This document shows, piece by piece, positions 25,977 through 45,305 of a stretch of 64,000 bases of DNA (positions within the stretch are counted from its first letter, which is position 1; the number at the start of each line of letters is the position of its first letter). The DNA is taken from NCBI GenBank assembly GCA_949318235.1, contig OX439132.1:31073465-31137464 (forward strand), read 5' to 3'. Source of the DNA: Ecdyonurus torrentis (taxonomy: Eukaryota; Arthropoda; Insecta; Ephemeroptera; Heptageniidae). The notes under the pieces are model-generated. The model saw only the letters and a program-made list of their open reading frames with translations. It was not told the DNA's origin and ran no database searches. A program made the translations under genes and the position numbers.

Positions 25977-25981
<5 letters not shown>

Positions 25982-26021
<40 letters not shown>
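25982..26021. repeat. (TA)n microsatellite
   Basis: About 40 bp of TA repeats just left of the 6.5-kb foldback. Confidence 0.95.
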
Positions 26022-26022
<1 letters not shown>

Positions 26023-27287
26023 TTTTTTTTAATTATAAGGTAAAAATGCACTCTACTGTATATAACCTACCCTGACTCGACAGGCGCACAAAAATTGTGC
26101 GTAATTACGACTCTGTTTTGGCGTAATATTACGCACATTTGGTCGAAATTTACGCCAAACTTTGTGCGACAATTTTTTACCCTATTTCAATAACCCACGA
26201 AATTACGCACATTTTGTGCGTAACTTGGCGCTCTGTTGCGTAATGTCGTACATATATACGAAATTTCGTACTTATGTGCGTAATTTACGCACATGTACTG
26301 CAGGTTGCATCGCTTAAAAAGCCAGGGGCACAGTGCATTGCCGTCGCCGTGCCGCCAGCCTGGGCACCCCCTAAATCCACCCCCCATCCCCTAAAATTTA
26401 ATAATTTTAGATTGATTAATAATTAGTATAATGCAGTATGTTTTTTAAAATTATTAATCAATTTAAAATAATTAAAAGTCAAGTGAGATTGGTACAGCCA
26501 GGACTTTATAATATTGCTCTGCTTCATCTGGGCCTATAACACACACACATACAATAAAATACAAGTCACTGATTGCAAGGTTTGCAGCTATCGTAGAGAC
26601 TTGTAAATTCTGCAGGACCCAATTTAAATTATTGCTCGGCTTCATCCTATAACACACATACAATTAAATATAAGTCTCCCCGCCCCCGCATGCAATATTT
26701 TTAGCTTGTAGAGATTGGTACAGCCTGCAGGACTTCATTTATTGCTTGACTTCATCTATAACACACATGCAATAAAATATTGTCCCGCCTACATGCAATG
26801 TTTTGAGATATCGTAGAGGTACAGCCTGCAGGACTTCAATTATTGCTCGGCTTGATCCTATAACGCACACAATAAAATAAGTTACTGCACATGCAATGTT
26901 AATGACGGCTGGTCCCATTGTTGTATGTAATACATAGCAAAAATAAACATATTACATGTGGACAAAACTGGATGTGGCCACAGCCTCGCAGTCGTTGTAC
27001 TTTGTCGTATATCATTGTATAAATTCAACATACTAGAATTATTAACAAAATAACGAAATTAAAAAAATAAAATAAACTGTGTACTCACTTGCTTGAAGAT
27101 CTAATGTGCTGTATTTTAATTCACTATACATACTATAGGCTAGTACGCGCGCCACACCCAGCCGCGCCATTGTGTAAACAAAGCATAGGGGAAGCAAAAG
27201 CCGCAATTTTAAAGACCTGAAAAATGTACCAAAAAGACTCACAAAGTATACAATTTTCATAAATTTGCAATAATTAAACGTTAAGTT

Positions 27288-27630
27288 CCCTGACTCGACA
27301 GGCGCACAAACATTGTGCGTAATTACGCACAATTTTAGGCGTAACATAAAAATTACTCACAATTACGCCCAAAGTTTGTGCGCATTGTGTGTAACTTGAA
27401 AATTACATAAAATTTACGCACAAAGTTGTGCGCATTGTACGTAAATTTCACATATGCGTGAATTTTGAATTTTGCGGCGTCTGCGCATGTGCGCATGCCG
27501 CCATATTGGATTGTGACGTCGTGATGCCGACATTTGTTTACAGTCGCTTGTGTTCTCGGATCTCGTCATTTTATGGATGTTTATGAAGAAAAAGAAGCAA
27601 TATCGTAGACAAGAAGATATCACGGGAAGT
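27288..27630. other. Module X: promoter-like segment in the centre of the foldback
   Basis: After the shared terminus, this 343-bp module is clearly less AT-rich and holds a YY1-type box GCCGCCATATTGG (27497-27509), an NRF1-like TGCGCATGTGCGCATGC (27482-27498) and a TGACGTC CRE core (27514-27520). Together these resemble the start region of a housekeeping gene. Its inverted copy is at 32218-32562. Motif calls are by eye. Confidence 0.5.
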
Positions 27631-27701
27631 AACTTAACGTTTAATTATTGCAAATTTATGAAATTTGTATACTTTGTGAGTCTTTTTGGTACATTTTTCA
27701 G

Positions 27702-27829
27702 GTCTTTAAAATTGCGGCTTTTGCTTCCCCTATGCTTTGTTTACACAATGGCGCGGCTGGGTGTGGCGCGCGTACTAGCCTATAGTATGTATAGTGAATT
27801 AAAATACAGCACATTAGATCTTCAAGCAA
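27702..27829 (+). pseudogene. Exon-like segment captured in the foldback (module B')
   Basis: A splice acceptor (ATTTTTCAG) precedes 27702, and a donor (CAA/GTGAGT) follows 27829. Between them an ATG at 27748 in good context opens 27 codons beginning MARLGVARVLAYSMYSELKY. The mirror copy on the minus strand is in module B. I do not recognise the protein. The segment looks like a host first coding exon carried inside a transposable element; no continuation exon was found. Confidence 0.35.
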
Positions 27830-27968
27830 GTGAGTACACAGTTTATTTTATTTTTTTAATTTCGTTATTTTGTTAATAATTCTAGTATGTTGAATTTATA
27901 CAATGATATACGACAAAGTACAACGACTGCGAGGCTGTGGCCACATCCAGTTTTGTCCACATGTAATA

Positions 27969-30900
27969 CCCTGGTCAAAAATCTTGAGCAAGATCTTGCC
28001 AAGATCTTGCTCAAGATTTGTTTAAGATTTTTATTATGGCACGACAAGATCTTGTCAAGATCTTGCACAAGATCTTGTCAAGATCTTGCACAAGATCTTG
28101 TCAAGATCTTGAGGATAATCTTATAACAAGAAATGACAATCTTGCACAAGACACCTTGTCGTACTTAAAAATCTTGTGCAAGATTTTGGGTCCGTAAAAT
28201 CTTACAGCAAATCTTGTCAAGAATAAACAAGACTTTCGTCGTAAAATCTTGCAAAAAATCTTGTCAAGACTTTGCAAGATTATCGTAAAATCTTGCAACA
28301 AGTCTTGCCAAGAGTCTGCAAGATCTTAAATAAAATCTTGCAGAAAATCTTGTCAAGACTATGCAAGATGTTTCTATAATTTATTTCAGGAAATCTTGTT
28401 TTCTGATCTTAATTAATATGGTCTTGGCAGCTTTTCTTCGCAATGTAGAATCAAAAGCTCTGGTCAGATCCAAGCAACAATTACTCTGCAAAATAAAAGT
28501 TTTAATATAAAACTTAAAAAAATTTTTTTAATATATTTAATTATCGCGTATTTATTCTGCAAACTAGAATTACTTGTCAACTATTGTCCAGAATGTCCAG
28601 GCAGAAAGCTAAAAAAAAAAAAAAACTTAAACATTAATATTGCGTATTTGTTCTGCAATCTTGAAGTAATCGTCAATCTATTGTCCAGGTGGCAAGCTAA
28701 AAAAAACTGAACTATTATTATCTCGTATTTGTTCTGCAATCGCTTGAAGTAAGTAATCGTCAATTATTGTCCAGACAGCAAGCTAAAAAAAAAAAAAAAA
28801 AAAAACTTAAACATAATTATTGCGTATATTTGTTCTGCAATCTAGAAGTAATCGTCAATTATTGTCCAAGCAGCAAGATAAAAAAAAAAAAAAAAAACTT
28901 AAAAATAATTATTGCGTATATTTGTTCTGCAATCTTGTAGTAATCGTCAATTTATTGTCCAGGTGGCAAGCTAAAAAAACTGAACTATTATTATCTCGTA
29001 TTTGTTCTGCAATCTTGAAGTAAAATCGTCAATTATTGTCCAGACTGCAAGCTAAAAAAAAAATTAAACATAATTATTGCGTATACTTGTTCTGAAATCT
29101 TGAAGTAATCGTCAATTTATTGTCCAGGTGGCAAGCTAAAAAAAAACTGAACTATTATTATCGCGTTGTTCTGCAATCTTGAAGTAATCGTCAATTTATT
29201 GTCCAGGTAGCAAGCTAAAAAAAAAACTGAACTTTTATTGTCTCGTATTTGTTCTGCAATCTTGAAGTATTCGTCAATTTATTGTCCAGGTAGCAAGCTA
29301 AAAAAAAAAAAAAAAAAAAACTAAACTATCATTATCGTGTATTTGTTCTGCAATCTAGAAGAACTCGTCAATTATTGTCCAGACAGCAAGCTAAAAAAAA
29401 TGGCATCTGGCAGTTACTATTGCGTACTTGTTCAGCACTCTATAAGAGTACTCGTCACTCGTCAGTTATTGGCCAGGCAAATAACAAAATGACATTTATG
29501 TAAAAAAAAATGTAAGAAAACAAATTTGAAGTAGAACATAATAAATGGTATAATATCTCTGTAACTTTAATAAACAAGTGATTGCTCATCGTAAAAAGCA
29601 TGCAAGCTATAGTAACATATAATTATATTATCTCGATATGTGCATTATGGTTTATAGAGCATGCAACAAATTAAATGTTAAAATCGTACAAAATTTTCAT
29701 GCATCTTGCAAGATCAGCTATAAAGAAGAAAAACTTAAAAACATGAAATTTTGCATTTAATCTTGCCTACAGCCCAAAAAATTAAAATTATTAGAAAATC
29801 TTGCATTGATACTTGCAAGATCAACTCAAGATAAAAACCGTTAGAAAATCTTGCTTTGACTCTTGCAAGATCACCTCAAGATAAAAACCGTTAGAAAATC
29901 TTGCTTTGACTCTCTTGCAAGATCACCTCAAGATAAAAACCGTTAGAAAATCTTGCTTTGACTCTTGCAAGATCAGCTCAAGATAAAAACCGTTGGAAAA
30001 TCTTGCTTTGATTCTTGCAAGATTAACTCAAGATGAAAACCGTTAGAAAATAATGCTTTAATTCTCGCATTATCAACTCACAATATAGTAAAAAAAGATG
30101 CAATAATTAATTTATAAGCTATTCCCCCAAAACATTATACCCTTTATTCTGTTTTTAGACATTTTTATATAAGAAAAAACATAAAAAAATAATTTGTTTA
30201 ATCACTTTTACGAAAAAAAAGAGTTACACTCACCTCATCCAAAAAAGGCCCACCTATAGCATTTCCACAGATCCATCATCATAGATCACTTTGTGTTTGT
30301 TGCGAATTTCTCAACTATAAATCAATGAAGAGCTCGTATATGAAAACAAAGATAAGTTCATATTAGCCTAAAATCTAATTTGCGTGTGGAACGATTACTA
30401 AATATGTTTCTTACCTGTTATAATGTAGAATCTGGTGCATAAGCAACTTAATTATCACTATTATAAACGCCACAAAACTAAAAGAAACACAGAGTAGATG
30501 TACGACGTGTTTATCATCTATCAACAGCATCCATTATTACCCATAATGCAATGCGAGCAGTCATGCGCACTGGCTGTTTCCTCATCAAAGTTTACAAAAT
30601 ACACCGATAGATGGCCAAAGCGCGCGAAAAAATCTTGCACAAGATATTTTTATATTATCCAAGATATTTTATATCTTTCAAAAAATTCCGCATAAACTTA
30701 AAATATCTTACCTGTTGGCCTCTATAAATGCAAGATTTATGATCTTGTTCAAGATAAATCCAAATATGCAAGATATTTATAATTTTGCTCCAAATTATAG
30801 AATTCTGGACTTGGAAAATTGAACAAATAATTCTTGCACAAGATTTAGAGATCTTGCATTGTTAAGTCTTGCAAGATTTTTTCTTGTAAAAATTTGGTGC

Positions 30901-31340
30901 AAGATTTTATCTTGGGTAAAAATAATCTTGCTCAAGATTTTTGCGTGAATAAGATACTTTTTCTTGCACAAGAAAATATTTATCTTGCACAAGTTGTTCA
31001 AGATTTACGCCTTGACAAGACTACAAAATCTTGCGCAAGATATTTTCTTGCCAAGATGTTGATCTTGTGCAAGATTTATTTACTTGTGTAAGATTTTTAG
31101 GATCTTGCACAAGAAAAATTAATCTTGAAACCTAATTTTTATCTTGCACACGAAAATATCTTATGCAAGATTAATTGCAAGATCTTATTGTAAGATTCAT
31201 GCAAGATTTTAAGTTTTGGTAAGATCTTGAACAATCTTGCCTTACTTTTTTCAAATGTTCAAGATCTTGGATGTCTTGAAGCCATCTTACAAGATCTTGA
31301 GTTGATCTTGTAAGAATTAAGGCAAGATTTTTGACCAGGG
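27969..31340. mobile_element. 3.37-kb TA-inserted non-autonomous element with CAAGATCTTG hairpin clusters
   Basis: Termini CCCTGGTCAAAAATCTTG (27969) and CAAGATTTTTGACCAGGG (ending 31340) are inverted repeats bordered by TA at 27967-27968 and 31341-31342. The uninterrupted sequence, with a single TA at 26950-26951, survives in the other arm of the surrounding palindrome, so ends and target are proven internally. Both subterminal regions (about 27983-28400 and 30620-31340) are packed with ATCTTGCAAGAT/CAAGATCTTG motifs. The interior has about ten ~80-100-bp repeats (28550-29470, around TTCTGCAATCTTGAAGTAAT) and five ~55-60-bp repeats (29780-30070). There is no transposase frame. TA target use suggests a Tc1/mariner-type mobiliser, but other TA-targeting groups cannot be excluded. 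Confidence 0.85.
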
Positions 31341-32747
31341 TATGTTTATTTTTGCTATGTATTACATACAACAATGGGACCAGCCGTCATTAACATTGCA
31401 TGTGCAGTAACTTATTTTATTGTGTGCGTTATAGGATCAAGCCGAGCAATAATTGAAGTCCTGCAGGCTGTACCTCTACGATATCTCAAAACATTGCATG
31501 TAGGCGGGACAATATTTTATTGCATGTGTGTTATAGATGAAGTCAAGCAATAAATGAAGTCCTGCAGGCTGTACCAATCTCTACAAGCTAAAAATATTGC
31601 ATGCGGGGGCGGGGAGACTTATATTTAATTGTATGTGTGTTATAGGATGAAGCCGAGCAATAATTTGGGTCCTGCAGAATTTACAAGTCTCTACGATAGC
31701 TGCAAACCTTGCAATCAGTGACTTGTATTTTATTGTATGTGTGTGTGTTATAGGCCCAGATGAAGCAGAGCAATATTATAAAGTCCTGGCTGTACCAATC
31801 TCACTTGACTTTTAATTATTTTAAATTGATTAATAATTTTAAAAAACATACTGCATTATACTAATTATTAATCAATCTAAAATTATTAAATTTTAGGGGA
31901 TGGGGGGTGGATTTAGGGGGTGCCCAGGCTGGCGGCACGGCGACGGCAATGCACTGTGCCCCTGGCTTTTTAAGCGATGCAACCTGCAGTACATGTGCGT
32001 AAATTACGCACATAAGTACGAAATTTCGTATATATGTACGACATTACGCAACAGAGCGCCAAGTTACGCACAAAATGTGCGTAATTTCGTGGGTTATTGA
32101 AATAGGGTAAAAAATTGTCGCACAAAGTTTGGCGTAAATTTCGACCAAATGTGCGTAATATTACGCCAAAACAGAGTCGTAATTACGCACAATTTTTGTG
32201 CGCCTGTCGAGTCAGGGTTACTTCCCGTGATATCTTCTTGTCTACGATATTGCTTCTTTTTCTTCATAAACATCCATAAAATGACGAGATCCGAGAACAC
32301 AAGCGACTGTAAACAAATGTCGGCATCACGACGTCACAATCCAATATGGCGGCATGCGCACATGCGCAGACGCCGCAAAATTCAAAATTCACGCATATGT
32401 GAAATTTACGTACAATGCGCACAACTTTGTGCGTAAATTTTATGTAATTTTCAAGTTACACACAATGCGCACAAACTTTGGGCGTAATTGTGAGTAATTT
32501 TTATGTTACGCCTAAAATTGTGCGTAATTACGCACAATGTTTGTGCGCCTGTCGAGTCAGGGATATAATATAAATATAAAATAAAATAGATTGAAAAAGA
32601 AATTTTCAGGAGCTTTTTTTTTTGTAATAAAATTTTTATTTGATATAATAACACAAATTTGCGTAAATATAGTATTCTTATTTCAAAATACAAATATAAA
32701 CATGATTCCGTGGAAAGATAATAAATATTTATATATAATATAATAAG

Positions 32748-33774
32748 CTATCCCCTCATTTTCCTGATACTTTGTGGCTCCACCTTCAAGTAGACTTGCA
32801 GATGAGCTAATGTGACATCATCTCTGGACACTATGACATCACCACGCCACTGGTGACCTGGGATGTGAGGGGGCAATCCACTAGGGTCCAACATAAAGTC
32901 TTTTACGTAATATTTACCCTGTGTATAAAAAACGTTCATAAAAAATTAGATAATTAAATAAAATATAATAGTATATATATATATATATATATTCAATTAT
33001 ATGTAAAAAGAAAAAAAAAAAATACCGCAGGTATGGGACATTGTGCTGGAAGGTTGGTTGCATTTCTGAACTGACTTTTGCCAGGTTCCTCGCTCTCTAG
33101 AAATCCACATAGAGTTTGATTTCTTATTATTTGCACTGCGTTGCTACGTCGATAATCAGAACCTCGCTGCTCATATGCCAAAACATCAACCTAAAATAAT
33201 CTAAATTTAGTCAAACATGGCAATATGGTTCGCATTATAAAAAAAAAAGAAACAAAAAAGGCAAAGACAAATACTACACTTCTAGCCGTACGTAGCCATA
33301 CATTTTGAAAATTGTATCGTGTAATATGAATTGAAAATTAAAATAATATGATATAATTATTGATATTATGATACAATATAAGAAAAAAGTGCTGACACAT
33401 ATTTTTTTTTGCTTATATATATTGTTTATAATCCAATTTATTATTATTATTATTATTTTAAGATGTATATTTTTTTAATTGGTTTATTTTGTGCTCTTAA
33501 AATATTACCAACACATCACAATCAATTCTTTGGTGCAGTGCTGCTTCCGCATTGATGACATTGTGAGAGTTATTAACTCGTATCACTTCCAAATTCATAT
33601 TCTCGGCAAACGTCGGATCAATCATCACTTGCTCCATACCCTCATATCCTAGATTATAGCTGCGCTGAAAGAAATATATAAATAAATAGATAAATAAATA
33701 AATTTATTATTACACCTTACCTGGCCAGTCATTGAGCTTAATATCCACAGTAGTACATTAGAAAATTGCGACAT
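32748..33774 (-). CDS. Secreted DUF1091-like (MD-2-related fold) protein B
   Basis: Four minus-strand exons (33721-33774, 33509-33664, 33026-33190, 32748-32918) join in phase to 181 aa. The first encodes MSQFSNVLLWILSSMTGQ, a plausible signal peptide, with a donor CCAG/GTAAGG. Later come RSYNLGYEGMEQVMIDP, an NATNLPAQCPIPAGKYYVKD segment and IPGHQWRGDVIVSRDD, paralleling the CPIPAGTYKI and GHKWRVDITL blocks of protein A. Internal exons are 156 and 165 nt in both genes, so they are paralogues from a duplication, now convergent. Sequence identity is low outside the C-terminal half, so the duplication is old. The likely role is lipid or hydrophobic-ligand binding outside the cell, inferred from the ML-type fold. 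Choice of exon 1 is the weakest part of the model. Confidence 0.75.
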
Positions 33775-34241
33775 TATTTATTATATTTTTATTATAATTG
33801 TAATCCCCGACTTGCTTTTGATGCTCAATGATGGAGCAAAATAAAACATAATGTGATGATATATTTCAAAAATAATTTATCACGAGATTATATCTGCATT
33901 ATATGTTGCATGTTCTGTAAGTCATCCTGCTTTAATATTACCATGCAATTTAATCACGTGCAAAAATGTGACTGTATAATATAATTTTATTATTAATTAC
34001 GACAGTGCGGACATATTCCCTGTGCGCTGATCGTCCTCGGCTGCCTCGGCGTGCATTTAATTAAACACGATTGAAAGAAGAAAAAAAATCCTTTACATGC
34101 ACACCGCCTAATAAATGATTGAGTTATTTGTAATAATTTATGAAATCCCTGTAAAATACTGCATGCAAAAAAAAAAATAAAAGAAAAAAAGAAAGAAAGA
34201 AACCATAAAACTTTTAAACTTTATTGCGCTCTTTTTTGTTG
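33775..34241. other. Intergenic spacer between DUF1091-like B and VARS
   Basis: A short AT-rich head-to-head spacer that probably contains both promoters. No further gene is seen. Confidence 0.4.
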
Positions 34242-34250
34242 TGCGCATGC
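34242..34250 (+). promoter_or_regulatory. NRF1-like site upstream of VARS
   Basis: TGCGCATGC, a half-palindromic match to the NRF1/ewg consensus, lies 344 bp upstream of the ValRS ATG at 34586 (206 bp before the in-frame ATG at 34448), where a housekeeping-gene promoter is expected. The call is by motif only. Confidence 0.3.
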
Positions 34251-34585
34251 TCAGAGTACCTACCAAAATTGATATTTTCCCACAGCTGTTAAGCGGTCAC
34301 GCCGTGGCATTCACGGTAAATGCTCAAGTTTTAAAGCCAATTTTACTACTTAAACTGTGAATATAATTCTATAGAAGCAAATTTATTTATACTACAAAAT
34401 TAAGGTAATTATTTCTGTAGCATTGATTATATAAAATTTATTACGCAATGATAACAAATGTTGATGTAAACAGAGCCATATGGCTTCTGCCATATCGCAC
34501 CCACCTTTCATCATCCTGTCCTGTCACTTTGACGGCATTTAAAGCTTTTCGAAGCACGATTAATGTTACATTCAATTTTACAGAT

Positions 34586-42877
<8,292 letters not shown>

Positions 42878-42919
42878 CTTTTACTGCTAATATGCTCTTC
42901 TGTTTTGGAATATTTATGC

Positions 42920-42925
42920 AATAAA
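42920..42925 (+). terminator. VARS polyadenylation signal
   Basis: AATAAA lies 43 bp after the VARS stop codon. The compact 3' UTR fits a housekeeping gene. Confidence 0.65.
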
Positions 42926-42929
42926 GTAA

Positions 42930-44784
42930 AGAAATTTGAAATTGCAGTTATATTTTTCATCATCATCATCATATCATTATGTTCATAAATCATTGCATTA
43001 CAGCACAAGCCTCTTACAGCACACGATTTGTGCTCTAATGGTACAGTTTATATTATATCATATAAGTAATCATTTGTCTAAAAATAATATAGCATTTGAT
43101 ATAGCGATTTCAAAATTCGCATTTAATTTATGGTATATTACTGTATACTGTCTTTCCGCAATTGTGGCGGGATCCATTCTTACATACGTTGCTCGGACAG
43201 TATATTTATAATATAAAGGTGCATTTGCAATATTTCCATATTCATTTGTGTGTTGTATGGTCATAACTTTGGGCAGCAAGACCACTTGCTATGAACGAAC
43301 TATTTAAAATATAATTGAATATTCTTAATGCATTTCTTATTGAAAATGAAAAATCGTTTTCATTTACACGTTGCGACAATTAAAAACATTTCAATGCAAA
43401 TGGTCCATTGTGAAATAACATCATTTTAAATGGAAATAAATATTTTGTTGGAACTTGCAGTGCAGAAATTTTAAAATAAGAGGCGATACAAAAATGCAAA
43501 TGAAAATCATTGATAAAAATTACCAAATTCTCGTTTTTTTATGTAAAATACAGTACTAAATTAAGAATTATTTTGAGTTTGAGCTTATATAAAAATGTTG
43601 TATGGTATAGTCTCGGAGCAACTGCACTAACAGCAGTTAAGGGTTGTGGATACTGCTATTGCTATACTCTATTCACAATCCATCTCGGCAAGTCCACACT
43701 AGACATATAATCCAAGGTCCATATATAAGAGGTTAGATGGCCAAGGTCGCGCAGCTTAAAGGAATTCACCAAAGACGTCATATCACCACTTGCAACTTTG
43801 TTCACCTAATCAGTGACATAACTGGTGAACGGCTTCGTATTGGCTTAGAACCAAGTACAATCCGTCGCAAAATGAAATTGAATATGCGAGTTTTGTGCTA
43901 CGCTCAACCTCTTTATTATATATTATATGAACCTTGTATACATACTTATGTTGAGCCAACGTGCCAATAAATGTGAACCTGCATTAATCAGTTTCAATCA
44001 CACTTTTAATTTAAAGTATTTACAAGCCACCTGGAGTGTGGAGGCAAAGGCACTATTTGTACGTGCATTAGTATAAATAGAATAGCGAATAGTTATATGG
44101 GGTGGTTGCATAAAATTGTGAGCTATATAGTGTTATGCTTGAGCATTTAATCATACATTGCCAGCATATAGAACACGTCAGTGTTGACCATTTTTAGAGG
44201 GAAAACTGAAAAATGTATTATGCCATTTTTCTCAGGTGTAAAAACAGCCCACTTTCACCTAATAATTTGAATAGTATTTTTTTTTTTTTTTTCGTATACT
44301 GGTCATTATTATTCACTACTCAATCATGGCGTCGAAGTGCAAGCTTAAAGCAATAAGTAAATCACCCAATATTGTATTTTAATTATTTACCTATAGCTGC
44401 AGAGTTGTATGTACTTTTGGTTCCTTTTGGTTGTACTGTGCAAGCTAAATTCAAATTTATTGCTTTCCCTCCAGTACGCTTCAGCACCTGTCCCTCTAGC
44501 GTCGATTTCTGTAACGAAATTTGTTGTCTTGTAGAGTAGTGCAGTGACTGCACTGCAGTGTGCACTGTTTGCATTTTGCCAGCTGTTAAAAAATTGGCGT
44601 TCGATGACGGTGTCAACGATCCACAACGATCCTTCTAAAATTTGTGGTTTTGACGGGTTTTGAGAGTTTTTTAAGCCAGAGCCAGAATTGTACTTTTTCT
44701 CATTGTTTTGTCTCTTTTCAAGACTTGTGATTATCATTCATTATTTAATATTTTGTTTCGTGTTTTTCACCGTACGCTTCAATT
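42930..44784. other. Intergenic region between VARS and the THAP gene
   Basis: It contains a 77-codon plus-strand frame (43737-43970) with no motif I recognise, and a 20-nt exact copy of a VARS exon segment (43179-43198). On the minus strand an ATG at 44574 followed by a donor after 44391 could be a first exon (MQTVHTAVQSLHYSTRQQ...). I could not find a continuation for either, so neither is called a gene. Confidence 0.35.
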
Positions 44785-45269
44785 ATGACGAACAAAAGAA
44801 AATGTGCAGTTCTTAATTGCCCTTTTAGTCGTCCCAATCCCTTAAAATATGTTCCAAAAAACTGTACAATAAAATTTCATGTAATTCCACAAAAGCCAAA
44901 AATGTATGAAGCTTGGGCAGACGTTATTCCACTTTGCGAAAATTTAGTGTTTAATGAAAAATTAAATATTTGTAGTGTTCATTTTAAAAAAGAGGATTAT
45001 AGCACGCATTGGATAGCAAAAGATCAAGAAGGAAACATAGTTCAGAAGGTAAAAGTATGCATACAGAGGCTTTGTGTCGTCATGACGATACTCAAAATAA
45101 TATGTTTATTTTTTGATTATATTTTAGGCTGAATACAAGCGTGCCAGGTTGAATCCAGATGCAATTCCATCTATATTTCCTGACCCACTCATAAATTCTC
45201 TTGGTGAATGCAAACGACCTGCAACTCAACCCCTTAAAGTATATAAACGAAAGGTCAGTATGTATTGCA

Positions 45270-45305
<36 letters not shown>

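Larger units (their letters stand above)
26070..32562. mobile_element. 6.5-kb nested foldback element
   Basis: CCCTGACTCGACAGGCGCAC occurs four times: plus at 26070 and 27288, inverted ending at 32217 and 32562. The order is A (26070-26949), B (26952-27287), X (27288-27630), inverted B (27631-27966), a 3.37-kb insertion (27969-31340), inverted A (31343-32217), inverted X (32218-32562). So A-B and B'-A' form a long palindrome around X, with a second X copy appended on the right. Segment A contains many GTGCGTAATTACGCAC-like palindromes and about four ~115-bp tandem units (26500-26890). The left end is preceded by TA. Arms are nearly identical over long stretches, so the structure is recent or is kept uniform by conversion. 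Without a transposase the superfamily is uncertain. It sits between two convergent DUF1091-like genes. Confidence 0.85.

Noticed and set aside
26187..26387. 66-codon frames at 26187-26387 and 31900-32100
   Set aside because: These are mirror copies within the foldback arms; no recognisable motif and no start context.
28000..31300. CRISPR-like array of short palindromic repeats
   Set aside because: The CAAGATCTTG units have irregular spacing, lie inside a TA-flanked transposon in a eukaryotic genome and have no uniform spacers or cas genes.
43737..43970. 77-codon plus-strand frame
   Set aside because: Starts with a plausible ATG but has no known motif, no splice partners and lies in repeat-like sequence; not called as a gene.
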